DNA from: Clitoria ternatea
Lineage: Eukaryota; Streptophyta; Magnoliopsida; Fabales; Fabaceae
DNA: 64,000 nt
NCBI GenBank assembly: GCA_037962975.1
Contig: CM075675.1
Location: 45,306,501 to 45,370,500, forward strand
Direction of reading: 5' to 3'
Each line of letters begins with the position of its first letter. The stretch's first letter is position 1. Both the position numbers and the translations under genes were made by a program. Shown here piece after piece: positions 19,689 through 32,274 of this stretch. Under the pieces are notes generated by a model. That model ran no database searches, was not told where the DNA came from, and worked only from the letters and a program-made list of their open reading frames with translations.

Positions 19689-21939
19689 TAACATGCTTTA
19701 ATTTTATATATGTTTATATGCATTTTTATTACTATGAATATGTTCAATTGGCTGTATAATCCATGATTCAATGAATACGTTCGATTATCTGTATTGATTA
19801 TGATAAATTGTAATGCTGAACTATGAAAATATTAAGTATCATGTGTGTTTATGTTTATTCAAGTAAAGAATTGTAAACAGGAGATGAAATAAATGATAAC
19901 AAGCTCGGTTTTATATAAATCCAATCAGTTTTATATAAATCCAATCAGTTTTATATAAATCCAATCAGTTTTACACGATTTCATTCGGTAAACCATTATA
20001 TATTTCAGACAGAACCCTTTTTCTTATTTGAAAAACTTTTTCTCAATCATTTTTACTCGGAATTATAGTTATACCACTCAGAAAACTCTTTCTTAATTAT
20101 ATTTCACTCGGACAGCATCTTCCCAGTTTAATTTTACTCGAAAAACTCTTCCTCAAACATATTTCACTCGGAACATATCTTAATTTCATTCAGAAAACTC
20201 CTTTCAGACTGATTCCACTCGGAATCATATTTTATTTCACTCAAAGATTCATTTTCACTCGGATTCATAAACATTTTTACTCAGGAAACTCTTTTTATAC
20301 TGATTCCACTCGGAATCATATTTTATTTCACTCAGAAATTCATTTTCACTCAGAATTTAAGGTATTTCACTTAGAAAATCCTTTTCAGTATCTATTTCAC
20401 TCGAAATTAAACCATTTTACTCTGAAAATCATTTTTACTCAGATTCAAACTCATTTTTACTCGGAAAAATCTGGTTCCCAACAATTTCACTCGGAATCAG
20501 ACCTGTTTCAGTCAGAAAATAGCTTTCCAGTTCAAATTCACTCGGATTTTTAGCCAGTTCACTTAGAAAACCCCTCTCAGTATGATTCCACTCGGAATCA
20601 TACTTATTTCACTCGGAATTACCCTTGTTCTACTCGGAAAAACCTTGTTTTTCATACTTTTCACTTGGATTTTTATTTAGAAACTCTTCCTTAATTTTTT
20701 TAAATTATTGGGACGTTACACTTATTATTATCGTTCTTATTTCTATTATTATTATTATTATTGTTATTAATATTATGAATCTTATTATTATTATTATTAT
20801 TGTTATTCTTACTATTATTAACTAGTATTATTATTATTACTTTAATTATAAGTAATTAAATAAGAAATATATTATTTTACTCTTTACAAAGTATAATTTC
20901 AACCAGTAAATAGTTGATATATTTTCTCAAAATACAACAATAAAATGACTTACAACGTCTAAATAATTGATGAGATTCAAGAGCTTATGAATATGTATGA
21001 TGAGACTGGAAACACATAAATACCCAAAGAATCAAAAGACAAAAAGAATGCATTCCGCATCATGAAAATATTTTTCTAAAGAAGAAAATCTAGAGCATAC
21101 ACTTGGTACAGTGGAGGACATTCACGTTCGATCCCCAAGAGGATCTTGGGAGTACAACTGGAACGGAAACCCAATGGCATCAGAGTCGCGCCTGATAGCC
21201 GGGTGAGACGATGCAATTCTAGTGTACTTTGACTAAATGACGGAGTGTAACTATGATCGTAGGGATCCAAGTTCCAAGAATATATAAATCAATGATGAGA
21301 ACCAATGAGTTCATTTGTACCTTATGGGAGCTTGGGCGGACCCTGATCGCTCTAGAATGGAATGGAGATATTCTAAAAAATGAGATGAAGAAATGATTTA
21401 TTAGGCCCACATGCATCATGAGACTTAACCAAAGATAAATCATAATAAATTCAACTCATGCATTCCATGACAACATACTTGATTGTTATAATTGTGAATA
21501 TGCTAATTGTATGATTTATGTGATATTGTATGTTAACTGGATTATGTCCGCATCGGATTAACCATCAGGGTCTTGGGTTATACTCACCCTTACTGTTGAC
21601 AATTTTCAGAGGAATTAGGAAATCAAGAACCCGAGTATGACAAACAGCAATATGCTGAACCCACTGAGAACGATCGTTAAAGATAGAATTTTTTTAAATG
21701 ATAATAAGACACCGGATGACTGTATAATATTTAAGGGTGCCTGCGTGCCCCATTCTGTTATGAGTACAATTATTTGTAAGTTTGTGAATGACTATGTGAT
21801 ATATCTACTATTTGCTTCCACTGATCTGCCATCTATTTATTTAAAAAAAAATATTCACATTTTATGAAAACTTATGACCTCTCAGTTAAATAGGATGATC
21901 CTATAGAATGGGTTATCTTATCTAACCGAGGGTGTTACA
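19689..21939 (+). mobile_element. LTR fragment C (B-type), 5' truncated, inside gypsy A
   Basis: Resembles B from about 13355 onward: ATATGTTCAATTGGCTGT, the triple AGTTTTATATAAATCCAATC, the antisense CACTCGGA array, the (TTA)n tract, and a terminus GAGGGTGTTACA at 21939. Everything equivalent to the first 2.5 kb of B is missing and no target duplication can be read. It replaces the first part of A's gag, so deletion or recombination accompanied it. It lacks element E and so shows the pre-insertion state of that site. Confidence 0.7.
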
Positions 21940-21940
21940 T

Positions 21941-22560
21941 CACTTGCTTTCGCTGTAATAAGAAAGGCCACATCAGCCCAAATTGTCCACAGAACTGTCA
22001 AAACAATAATAACACCATAAATAATCCAAGAGGTTCTGGTTATCAAGAAGTCCGTAGAGGAAACGCTCGTGCTATTCAACCTCTAAGACAGTATAGAGAG
22101 CCAACAGACGAGAGATCACAACCAGCAACAGGAAGAGTCTTTGCCATTACCGGTTCAGAGGCAGATCAAGCAGGCGATCTTATGCAAAGTAAGTGTGAGA
22201 TCAATGGTAGCATTTTATATGTGTTGTCTAATTCTGGTGCTACACAGAAGTAAGTTAGACGTTTTCAATTAACCGTGAAGCCTATAATATATGACCTGAT
22301 TATTTCCATTCCCAACGGTACACAACTTAGGAATTACTAAGGCGTGTAACGATTGTTCTGAGCTCATAGAGGGTAGGAACTCCCTTGTCAATCTTCTTGT
22401 TTATTTTTGAAAGAATCTGGAAGTAATCCTAGGAATGAATTGGTTATCGGTGAATCAAGTTTTAGTAAACCATCATAACGAGACCGTGATATTTCCATTA
22501 GAAGAAAATCCCATTTCAGACAACCATTTTGTGAGTCTCCTTCCATAACAACCAAACATA
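21941..22560 (+). pseudogene. Gag-protease remnant of gypsy A
   Basis: An open frame from 21941 to a stop at about 22252 encodes a CCHC knuckle, CFRCNKKGHISPNC, then a linker and the start of retropepsin: GRVFAITGSEA and VLSNSGATQK. Family members have DSGAT here; the active-site Asp reads Asn (AAT), a one-base G-to-A change. After the stop, scraps such as ILGMNWLSVN (about 22425-22455) match the end of the protease. No reverse transcriptase follows. The N-terminal part of gag is lost next to fragment C. Confidence 0.75.
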
Positions 22561-22659
22561 CTTTCTTATTCTTCATTATGAAGATGGTTTAAATGTTTGG
22601 AAACTCTATATTCTCTCTTCATTTTCGTGGATATACTAAGGCTAGGGATAGCGTGGAGC

Positions 22660-22847
22660 TTAAGGTGAAATTCTTATATTCTTTTATTGTTTTAGGTTTT
22701 GGTTTCTATGATGATAGGAGAGTGCATTATGAATGGGTTAAGAATATAAACCATTTTCATGAGAAACCCAAAAGTGGAATATGTCTTAAGTATCTTTGGA
22801 TAGGTGTGAAATGGTATACGAAGATTTTAAGATTTGAGATGGAAGGT
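22660..22847. repeat. Direct duplication flanking element F, left copy
   Basis: 188 bp from TTAAGGTGAAATTC to GATTTGAGATGGAAGGT repeat at 31244-31439 with few differences and one 8-bp indel. It is gypsy A interior sequence. F starts immediately after this copy. Confidence 0.88.
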
Positions 22848-23655
22848 TGATGTAGGCTCTTCATGCACTTTCTTGAAGAGAGATGGATCTAGGGCTCTTT
22901 CTCCTATCTTCCTTTAATGTAAGCTTGAGAACTTCTTCTTCAAGGCATTGAAACCTAAAATCTAAGCCTAAAACTAGAGGAGAGTGACGCAAAAACAAAG
23001 GGGAAAAGGAGTGAAATGGAAGGAGAGAAGGTGGACAATGGAGGAAGGCTTGGAAAAAGGAGAGGAAAAAGGTTGGAGGCCACTTCCCAAAGAGGGGGAA
23101 GATAACTCCACTCACCACCAAGGGAGGGAGAAACCCCTTGGATAAGAGCTTGAGAGAGCTCTCTAATTCTAGAGAGAAGGAGGAGAATCTCTCACTAGGA
23201 AACACTAAGTGCTCTCAAATTTTGCAAATGAATTAATGGTGCTTGTTTACAAAAGAAGAAGCCCTTATATAGGCCATGGAGAATTTTGGCCAAGGACTAG
23301 AAGAATGGGCTTGAGCATGACTCCAAGTCCCATTAAGAGAAAAGATGAGCAAATGGCCTATACATGGCCCAAAAAGGAAAAGTACAAGGCCCAAAAGTGG
23401 CCCATTTGACCTTGCAAGGGCAAAGCTATCCTATAAGCCTAGAGAATTTATTTAGGAAGTATATTACAAGTAAAGTACACATAGATCCTTATAGGTTCCT
23501 TATTGGGCTTAGGCCCACTAGAAGAGAGAAAAGAGAAAAGGGCTTTATGAATGCTCTCTTTGGCCCGTTTGGTCTTGGCCCTTGTGAGGGGACCTCTATA
23601 TGCTTCAAGTCCTTTCTCCAATGTAGTGTGAGGGTCTTCCTTGGGTATTACCACA
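22848..23655 (-). repeat. 3' LTR of F, truncated at its far end
   Basis: On the minus strand it begins TGTGGTAATACCC and stops at TACATCA against gypsy A sequence. The other LTR continues for about 760 bp more. The last part of the polyprotein is encoded inside it (to 23448). Confidence 0.75.
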
Positions 23656-26600
23656 TTATGCTCCCCCTCTTCAAAAGGATTTGTCCTCAAATCAAAGGCA
23701 TCATCCTCATCATCTATATCAAAGGGAGACAAATCAGTTATATTAAAAGAAGCACTCATACCATAATCTCCTGGTAGATCTAGGACATAAGCATTATTAT
23801 TAATTTTCTTAAGAATTTGGAAAGGCCCATCACCTCTAGGGTTGAGTTTGGATTTTCTCAAATTAGGAAAGCGTTCCTTTCGGAGGTGTAACCATACCTA
23901 ATCTCCTACCTCAAAGGTGATCTCCTTTCTTTGTTTATTTACACAACGAGCATAATGTTCATTCTTAGTTTGTATTTGGTGTCCAACCTTCTCATGAAAA
24001 TTTTTGATAAATTGGGCCTTTGCCTCTCCATCCATATGAAGGACAGAGTCAGAAACCTCAATGGGCAAAAGGTCCAAGGGTGTGAGAGGGTTAAAACCAT
24101 ATACAACCTCAAATGGACTATGCTTGGTTGTGGAGTGTTGTACCCTATTATATGCAAACTCAATATGGGGTAAACACTCATCCCATGATTTTATATTTTT
24201 GTGTACTAAGACCCTAAGAAGTTGAGAGAGGGTCCTGTTTACTACCTCTGTTTGGCCATCCGTTTGAGGATGACAAGTTGTGGAAAAGAGGAGTTGTGTT
24301 CCTAGCCTTGACCAAAGAGTTTTCCAAAAATGGCTTAGGAATTTGGTGTCCCTATCAGAAACAATGGTTTTGGGCACACCATGTAATCTTACAACCTCTT
24401 TAAAGAAGATCTTAGCAATATGACTAGCATCATCAACCTTATGGCAAGGGATGAAGTGAGCCATCTTGCTAAACCTATCCACAACCACAAAGATAGAATC
24501 CATTCCCCTTTGGGTCTTAGGCAGGCCTAACATAAAGTCCATTGATATATCAATCCAAGGTGCACTAGGTGTTGGCAAGGGAGTATATAAACCACTAGGT
24601 GAAAGTTTTGATTTAGCCTTTCTACATACAATACACCTAGAGCAATGTTTTTGAACATCATTTTTCATTTTGGGCCAATAAAAGTGTTCATGTAAGATAG
24701 ACAAAGTCTTATCTCTTCCAAAATGACCCATGAGTCCTCCCTCATGACTTTCCCTAAGTAGTAGATCTCTTAAAGAGCTTCTTGGAATACAAAGTCTATT
24801 GGCTTTAAAAAGATAGCCATATAAAATGTAGAAGCCCTTATGAGATATCAAAGTGGAAGATGAGTTAAAGATATTTGAAAAGTCAAGATCATTTGGGTAC
24901 AAAGACCTAATTTCATCAAGTCCAATAACTTTGGCTCCTAGAGAGGTAAGTAAAGAGTGCCTCCTAGATAAAGCATCAGCCACAGTATTGGTTTTACCAT
25001 TCTTATACTTGATGACATAAGGAAATTGTTCCAAATACTCAACCCACTTAGCATGTCTTTTGTTTAACTTATGTTGCCCTTTTATGAATTTTAGAGATTG
25101 GTGATCACTATGTATCACAAACTCTTTTGGGATTAAGTAGTGCTCCCAAGTTTGTAGGGCTCTAATTAAGGCATAGAATTCCTTATCATATGTGGGGTAG
25201 TTAAAAGTGGCCCCATTAAGTTTTTCACTAAAGAAAGCAATGGGGTGACCTTCTTGTAAAAGCACAGCTCCTATGCCCACATTTGATGCATCACACTCAA
25301 GCTCAAAGGTTTTAGAAAAATTTGGAAGTTTTAAAATTGGAGCATGAGTGAGCCTATCTTTGAGATCTTGAAAGGCTTTTTCTTGCCTAGGCCCCCATAC
25401 AAAAGAAACATTCTTTTTAACCAACTCATTTAGAGGGGAGGCTAAGGTTGAAAAATCTTTCACAAATCTCCTATAGAAACTTGCGAGACCATGGAAACTT
25501 CTTACTTCACTCACATTTTTAGGTGTAGGCCAATCTTGGATTGCCTTAACCTTAGAGTGATCTACCTCAACACCTTTAGAACTAACTACAAAACCAAGAA
25601 AGACAATGGTATCCATGCCAAAAGAACATTTTTCAAAGTTAGCATAAAGATTGTTTATTCTCAAGGCAAGCATAACTTGTCTTAGGTGGATTAGATGAGA
25701 GGTCATGGACTTTGAGTACACAAGAATGTCATCAAATTATACCATAACAAAATGCCCTATGAAATCCCTTAAAACATGGTTCATAAGTCTCATGAAGGTA
25801 CTTGGTGCATTAGTTAGGCCAAAAGGCATCACTAACCACTCATAAAGGCCAAGCTTGGTTTTAAAAGTGGCTTTCCATTCATCTCCTTCTTTTATTCTAA
25901 TTTGGTGGTAGCCACTTTTAAGATCAATCTTGGAGAAGATTGTAGATCCACTAAGCTCATCTAACATGTCATCAAGCCTAGGTATGGGATGTCTATACTT
26001 GATGGTGATGTTATTAATGGCTCTACAATCCGTACACATTCTCCATGAACCATCTTTCTTGGGTACAAGTAAAACCGATAATGCGCAAGGGCTTAAACTT
26101 TCTCTAATCCAACCTTTGGAAAGTAGTTCATTCACTTGATTTTCTATTTCTAAACTTTCCTTAGGGTTGCATCTATAGGCAGGTCTATTTGGCAAACTAG
26201 CCCCAGGAATAAGGTCTATTTGATGCTCAATGCCTCTAATAGGAGGTAACCCTTTTGGAATGTCTTTTGGGAAGAGGTCTTTAAATTATTGTAAGATATT
26301 TTGGATCCTTTTGGGCAAGGGGGGAGGAGAGGTGCCCATAGAACACAAGGAAGTGTTAGGGATATCTTTTGGATATATGATCAAGCAATGCTTTTGTGAA
26401 AACATGGCATGTTTCACATCATATTTTGTTGCAAAGAGATTAGGTTGGGAGTCATTATAGACAATAACTCCTTTCCCTTTATTGTCTTTTTTGTTTTTCT
26501 TTGGTTTTTCTAAATTCATATGGGAAGAAGATCCTAACTCTTTTTCTCTCTTAGCTTTCATTTGGATTTGGTCTTTTGCTACTTGTTATGGAGTTAGAGG

Positions 26601-28148
26601 ATGTAATACTATCTTCTTACCATCTAGTTTAAATGTGAGGGTGTTAGTGAACCTCTCATGAAGGACCTTTCTATCAAATTGCCAAGGCCTTCCTAATAGT
26701 ATATGGGTTGCTTCCATAGGCACTACATCACATTTGACTTCATCTCTATATGTGCCTATGGTGAAGTTTATTAGGACTTGCTTATTGACTACCATTTCCC
26801 CTTTTTCATTTAACCATTGTAATTTATAGGGACTTGGGTGATCTATAAGCTCTAATCCCATCTTTTTGACTAGTCTTAGGCTTGCAACATTTACACAACT
26901 TCCACTATCAACAATAAGAGAACATAATTTGTCATTAATGTAACATCTTGTATAAAAGATGTTCTCTCTTTGTGTTATGTCATCGAGTTTTACATGACTA
27001 CCAAGCAATCTTCTAATCATGTATAACTCACCATCATCCCCTAAAATGTGCTCACTGTCACTGGAATCACTACTAGAGTCATCACTTGAATAGTGAGAAT
27101 CAGAATTAGACTCTGATTGACTTGAGTAGGTTCCATTAGTTTTTAAAATCATTGTTCTTTTTGTTGGACAGTCCGAAGCAATGTGTCCTCTTCCAAGGCA
27201 CTTAAAACATTTTATGGAAGAAGATCTAGAGGATTGTGGTTTTGATGATGGTTCATGCTTATCATGTTGATTACTAAAGACTTTGCCATTTTTGTGTAAC
27301 TCGCTTTGGGGTTTGGAGGAAGAAGCGCCCACTTCTCTCTCTCTAGGGTTTCTCTCAAACTTAACCTTATTTTCTACCCACTTTGACTTATAGGCTCTAT
27401 TGTTATCCCCACTATAGGCTTCTCTTTCCTTAAATTGGTTTTATACTTTGGTGCATTGGTGGAGTAATTCTTCTATATCCACATGTGGAAGAAGTTCTAC
27501 CCTATTTTTGATGTTCCTATTAAGCCCATGTAAGAACCTATGCATTAGGGTTTCCTTATCCTCTTCTAGATTGGCTCTAATCATGGCTATCTCTAAGGCT
27601 TTATAGTAGTCTTCTACACATTTGGAGCCTTGTGTGAGCCTATTAAGCTTTGCTAATAGTTCACCCCGATAATAGTTAGGAACATATCTTTTCCTAAGGA
27701 GAGCTTTTAAGTCTACCCAATCATCTATGGGAGGGAAGTTGTCTCTTTTTCTCTCCTTACAAATTTGGGTCCACCAAACTAGGGCATAATTTTGGAAAGA
27801 AAGAGTTGCAATCCTAACTTTTTATTCATCTTTTACTTGATGAGAGTTGAATATTTGTTCTACTCTCATCTCCCACTCTAAGTAAGCTTCAATGTCACTC
27901 TTGCCATTGAATGGGGGAATTTCTAGCTTTACCTCTCTTAAGCCTATGTCATCCCTTCTATGTTCATGGTGCCTTCTTTGTCTTGTTTCTTCCTCATTAT
28001 CACTAGTGTTATGTCTTTGATTTCTTTGTCTATGCCTAGTTCTAAGGGGTTCATTATGCTCAAGATTGGTTAGCCTAGCATTAATATTGTTTAAGCTATC
28101 CATTATGTTATGAAGCATGGTTTTGTTCTCCCTATCACTAGATGACAT
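23448..28148 (-). pseudogene. F gag-pol polyprotein, one frame with several stops
   Basis: All coding pieces lie in the same minus-strand frame from 28148 to 23448 (about 1,566 codons). In order: gag with WW.QIC-type sequence (27.8-27.5 kb); a CCHC knuckle CFKCLGRGHIASDC; protease with IVDSGSCVNVAS; reverse transcriptase (KKDGSWRMCTDCRAIN, MPFGLTNAPSTF, FDDILVYSK); RNase H (HSDHQSLKF, ADALSRR); integrase (HEHFYWPKM with a CRRCIVC-type zinc site, DFMLGLPKTQ, NRTLSQLLR); and a tail ending in DLRTNPFEEGEHN that continues into the LTR. In-frame stops are at 27822-27824, near 27438, 26586-26588, 26286-26288, 25737-25739 (the Tyr position of the catalytic YFDD) and 23898-23900. No frameshift was found. 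The LTR-overlapping tail and lack of a canonical chromodomain resemble the CRM clade. Confidence 0.82.
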
Positions 28149-29651
28149 CTTCTAATGTTGTCAAAGAAATTCAAGACAAAAACAAAGTATGTATAGACAA
28201 GCTAGTCGAGGAAGATGAATGCAATACAAGTGAAAGAAACACCTCAACAATCCTAAAATATCAATACTAGGTTTCTATCCTAAGGGAAAAACAATGTCCT
28301 AGTTTGTCTTTAACTAGGTTAGTCCTATGTTGCTTATGGAAATCCTAAGTTGTCCTTAACCTAAATTGATTATGTTTGTCCTAGGATGTTACTAGTGATT
28401 AACTAACCCTAGACAAGCCTAACCAAATTCGGTTTTAAGAAGTAGTTAACCTAAGAAAATTAGTTCAACTAACTAACTAAGTCTTAACAACCCTAACTAA
28501 AAAGTAGTTAATTAGTTATGGAAGTTGTAACAAAGTCTAACCACTATAACTAATCAACTAATTCGGTTATCTATTAGTTAACCCAACTAACAATTAGTTA
28601 TGACAACTAGAATTAGTTCCAACCACTAACTAATTAGTTAAGACACTCAACTAACTACCAACTAACTAACTAATTATAGTTGTAACTTCTAACTAATTCT
28701 AACTAATTAACTAAAAGTAGTTAACAATCAAATGCACATGCACTATCCTAATTCGAAATTTACTAAGCAAAAACGAAAAATTATAATGTCCAAAAAGTCC
28801 AATGTCCTTGTTGTGTCCAAAATACAAGACAAAATCCTACTACACAAAGCCTAAGAATTGAAAAAAATTTGTCTAATTTCTACTAGTTACAAAGCTTTTG
28901 CCTCCTTTACAATTGTCTTCAAAAGTCCTTCTTGATGTATAAGCTCCAACTTTACCTAGCAAAAGACAAGACAATAACTCCAAACAAGATTTGGTTAATG
29001 GAAAATCACAAAGAAAACTTTAAACCTCACAAAAGTGTATCTCTCAAGTGTATGCCTTCTCTTAGAGATTATCAAGCTCAATCAATTTCCACACCAATCT
29101 CAAGTGTTTCAATATGCTACCCTCACTTAATGGCAAAATGGAGTGATCTTAGAAGTCCAAAAGAATACAAACTCAAGACAAACTTTAAGAAGCAAAAATG
29201 ACAAACTAAAAAGGCTTAAGAAATAAAGGCTACTCAAATGGAATAGAATGAAAGTTCAACAATTAACTTGGAATGACAAGACTCTAAAAGCAATAAAAGT
29301 TCAAAAGAATGAAAGCTAACTTGGAATAGAATTGAAATTAACAAAACAAGACAAACAAGAAAACTCATGCAAGAAACAAAGTTTAAAGGTACAACCTAGC
29401 TTAAAAACTCTAGAGTTGCAAGAATAAGCAAAGAAGTCTTAATGAACAAGTCTTAGAAATGTCAAGTAATGAAACAATTCTCTTTTGGCATTAGTAATTT
29501 CGAAATTTTGGTGATGATGTTTGGTGTCTCAATTTCAACTTGGTAATGAGGCTTTCTCTTTAACACTCTTTTTCTTCTTTGGTACTTTTCTTTTCTTTTG
29601 ATACTTTTCTTTTCTTTTTGCCTCTTTAAGATTTCAAGGTCACAACACCAA
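28149..29651 (-). other. Leader of element F, with TAGTTA-rich block
   Basis: Untranslated region between primer site and gag. 28420-28740 is packed with CTAACTAA/TTAGTTA words, a simple-sequence block. Open frames on either strand show no domain and follow AT-rich composition. Confidence 0.6.
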
Positions 29652-29664
29652 GCTTATAATACCA
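29652..29664 (-). other. Degraded primer binding site of F
   Basis: On the minus strand TTGGTATTATAAGCTTGG resembles TTGGTATCAGAGC plus following bases. A TG/CA-type LTR end lies about 10 bp upstream (29674). No tRNA-complementary sequence is found next to the shorter 808-bp repeat edge, so this is the better site. Confidence 0.45.
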
Positions 29665-29673
29665 AAACCAAAA

Positions 29674-31243
29674 TGCACAAATGGTATTAACAAGTTCAAT
29701 TAATGCTTCTTGCTTAAGGGAAATTATGCAACCTTCTCCTAAATTGATGTATAGGAGGTGACTAAAATTTTTTTTTGACAAGTTTTTTGTTTTTGATGCA
29801 AGCAAGATGTAAAAAAAAAGGAAAGTAAAAGTGATATCCTAAAAGTGCAAAAAAGTTAAACCTAGAATCAAACTAAGAATAGAAACTAACAACCCTAAAA
29901 GATGACTTGACTTTGGAGTGTCTTTAATGTGAGACCTCCCAACAAGAATGGAACCTTTTAGGAGCCAATCAAAGTGTTTGAATTGCCCCTATATCACACG
30001 GTTTTGCACACTAAAAAGGAAGAAACAATTAACTTCCTAGAACTCTAGAAAAGGTTCCACATGGCACTTAACTAACTTCTTAAATTGGCTCTAACTAACA
30101 ACTAACAATTAACTAACATGTAACAACAACCTAACCACCTAACAAACCGAAATTAACATGTGCCAAATCTGAATTTTAGAAACCAAAATAGAATGCTAAC
30201 ACAAACCAACTGAAAATGACCATCCAATATGCAAAAATAAGGCCACAAAGAAATTAGCACAAAAAAAAACTCAAAAGAACCAAGACTTTGTATGATTTTT
30301 CTATGCTAACATGGCATTAATAAGGCATATGAATGACTAAGAAACAGAATTCCAGCCAGCAAAGAGAAATGAAAACCGAAAATTAAAATGGAAGAGAAGG
30401 AGAAAAGAACCTCCCAAGGCTCAATGAGACTACATGATGTAGGCTCTTCATGCACTTTCTTGAAGAGAGATGGATCTAGGGCTCTTTCTCCTATATTCCT
30501 TCAATGTAAGCTTGAGAACTTCTTCTTCAAGGCATTGAAACCGAAAATCTAAGCCTAAAACTAGAGGAGAGTGATGTAAAAACAAAGGGGAAAGGGAGTG
30601 AAATGGAAGGAGAGAAGGTGGACAATGGAGGAAGGCTTGGAAAAAGGAGAGGAAAAAGGTTGGAGGCCACTTCCCAAAGAGGGGGAAGATAACTCCACTC
30701 ACCACCAAGGGAGGGAGAAACCCCTTGGATAAGAGCTTGAGAGAGCTCTCTAATTCTAGAGAGAAGGAGGAGAATCTCTCACTAGGAAACACTAAGTGCT
30801 CTCAAATTTTGCAAATGAATTAATGGTGCTTGTTTACAAAAGGAGAAGCCCTTATATAGGCCATGGAGAATTTCGGCCAAGGACTAGAAGAGTGGGCTTG
30901 AGCATGACTCTAAGGCCCATTAAGAGAAAAGATGAGCAAATGGCCTATACATGGCCCAAAAAGGAAAAGTACAAGGCCCAAAAGTGGCCCATTTGACCTT
31001 GCAAGGCCCAAAGCTATCCTATAAGCCTAGATAATTTATTTAGGAAGTATATTACAAGTAAAGTACACATAGATCCTCATAGGTTCCTTATTGGGCTTAG
31101 GCCCACTAGAAGAGAGAAAAGAGAAAAGGGCTTTATGAATGCTCTCTTTGGCCCGTTTGGTCTTGGCCCTTGTGAGGGGACCTCTATATGCTTCAAGTCC
31201 TTTCTCCAATGTAGTGTGAGGGTCCTCCTTGGGTATTACCACA
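29674..31243 (-). repeat. 5' LTR of F
   Basis: On the minus strand it begins TGTGGTAATACCC at 31243. The first 809 bp match the left LTR. The remaining part to 29674 is assigned from the primer-site position and a CA terminus, so that inner edge is inferred. Confidence 0.5.
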
Positions 31244-31439
31244 TTAAGGTGAAATTCTTATATTCTTATATTCTTTTGTTGTTTTAGGTTTTGGTTTCTA
31301 TGATGATAGGAGAGTGCATTATGAATGGGTTAAGAATATAAACCATTTTCATGAGAAACCCAAAAGTGGAATATGTCTTAATTATCTTTGGATAGGTGTG
31401 AAATGGTATACGAAGATTTTAAGATTTGAGATGGAAGGT
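31244..31439. repeat. Direct duplication flanking element F, right copy
   Basis: Second copy of 22660-22847. It starts directly after the TACCACA end of F with TTAAGGTGAAATTC and continues past GGAAGGT into unique gypsy A sequence. Confidence 0.88.
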
Positions 31440-32259
31440 AATGGCTGTTAAGGGTGACTGTTTGATTTTAATAAAACCCTAACTCTAGGCTTTGGGGGAA
31501 ATGAGTAATGATATTATGGAAAGTGATTTTTGTGTGAAACCATGATTATGTATGTTTAGGTGTTATAAATAATGGAGATTAGTGGTTATTAGAAATAATC
31601 ATTAGGTTTTGATGAAAAGTATAATGAGTTAAAGTTTTTTTTTGGTAAGTTGATGATTCTGATGACTTTTAATACTCTAGGATAATTATATATGAGGAAT
31701 TGACTATTTGAATCATTGATGATGATTATTGAGAATTAGGTGGGAAGTGTATATGAGTATTTGAGTGATTTGAGGAATTAATTTAGGTTGTTGATGTTTA
31801 TGATGATGTTAAAAATGGTTGTAAGCCATTGATAGTGGATTAGGGAAATAGATACTTAAATTGATGAATGGATATGTCATTTTGAAATAGTTGAATTGGT
31901 AATGATCTTAGACGGATCCGATAGGTTTATAATGAGTTCGAATAGATTTTTGATGATGGTTGAATGATTCATGTGATGATTTGGAGGTCTTAAGGCTAAG
32001 GGACATAGTATTGTTGTTGTTAAGTGCGGTTAGCCCTTTAAGATTTAAAGAGTCTTGGTCTTGGGGAAAGAATTCCCGAAGCCTAACATGAGCATGTAAA
32101 TTGGATTTAGACAAGTTTAGGACTTGATAATGAGTTTTGGGGGATGATGTCTTATAATGGTATAATAATAGCATGAATATGTATAGTTGTGATAAGATTG
32201 TGTTCCTGATGATGGTGCGGAATGATTTCAGCTTTGAAATTTTGAGGACGAAATTTTTA
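31440..32259 (+). other. Remaining non-coding interior of gypsy A
   Basis: AT-rich sequence with no gag, pol or chromodomain similarity in six frames. It ends with AATTTTGAGGACGAAATTTT, a phrase common just before the polypurine tract of plant gypsy elements, also seen as TTTCAGGACGAAATTCC in D. Confidence 0.6.
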
Positions 32260-32274
32260 TTAGGGTGGGAGAAA
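32260..32274 (+). other. Polypurine tract of gypsy A
   Basis: AGGGTGGGAGAAA lies directly before the TGTAACATCC start of the 3' LTR and primes plus-strand synthesis in this class. Confidence 0.82.

Larger units (their letters stand above)
22848..31243 (-). mobile_element. Gypsy element F (CRM-like chromovirus), minus strand, nested in A
   Basis: The two ends share an 808-bp direct repeat (22848-23655 and 30435-31243; I count under 20 differences by eye). Between them a single-frame gag-pol runs on the minus strand. The polypurine tract GAAGAGGGGGAGC lies beside the left LTR, inside coding sequence. A degraded Met-tRNA primer site at 29652-29664 suggests the intact LTR is about 1.57 kb (29674-31243), so the left LTR is cut short at 22848. 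Instead of a 5-bp duplication, about 190 bp of host sequence is repeated on the two sides. Confidence 0.82.

Noticed and set aside
22593..22850. Plus-strand frame of 85 codons inside gypsy A
   Set aside because: It spans the duplicated 188-bp block and has no match to retroelement or host domains. The second copy of the block shows no conserved longer frame.
28932..29201. Plus-strand frame of 89 codons
   Set aside because: It lies antisense to the untranslated leader of element F and has no recognisable domain.
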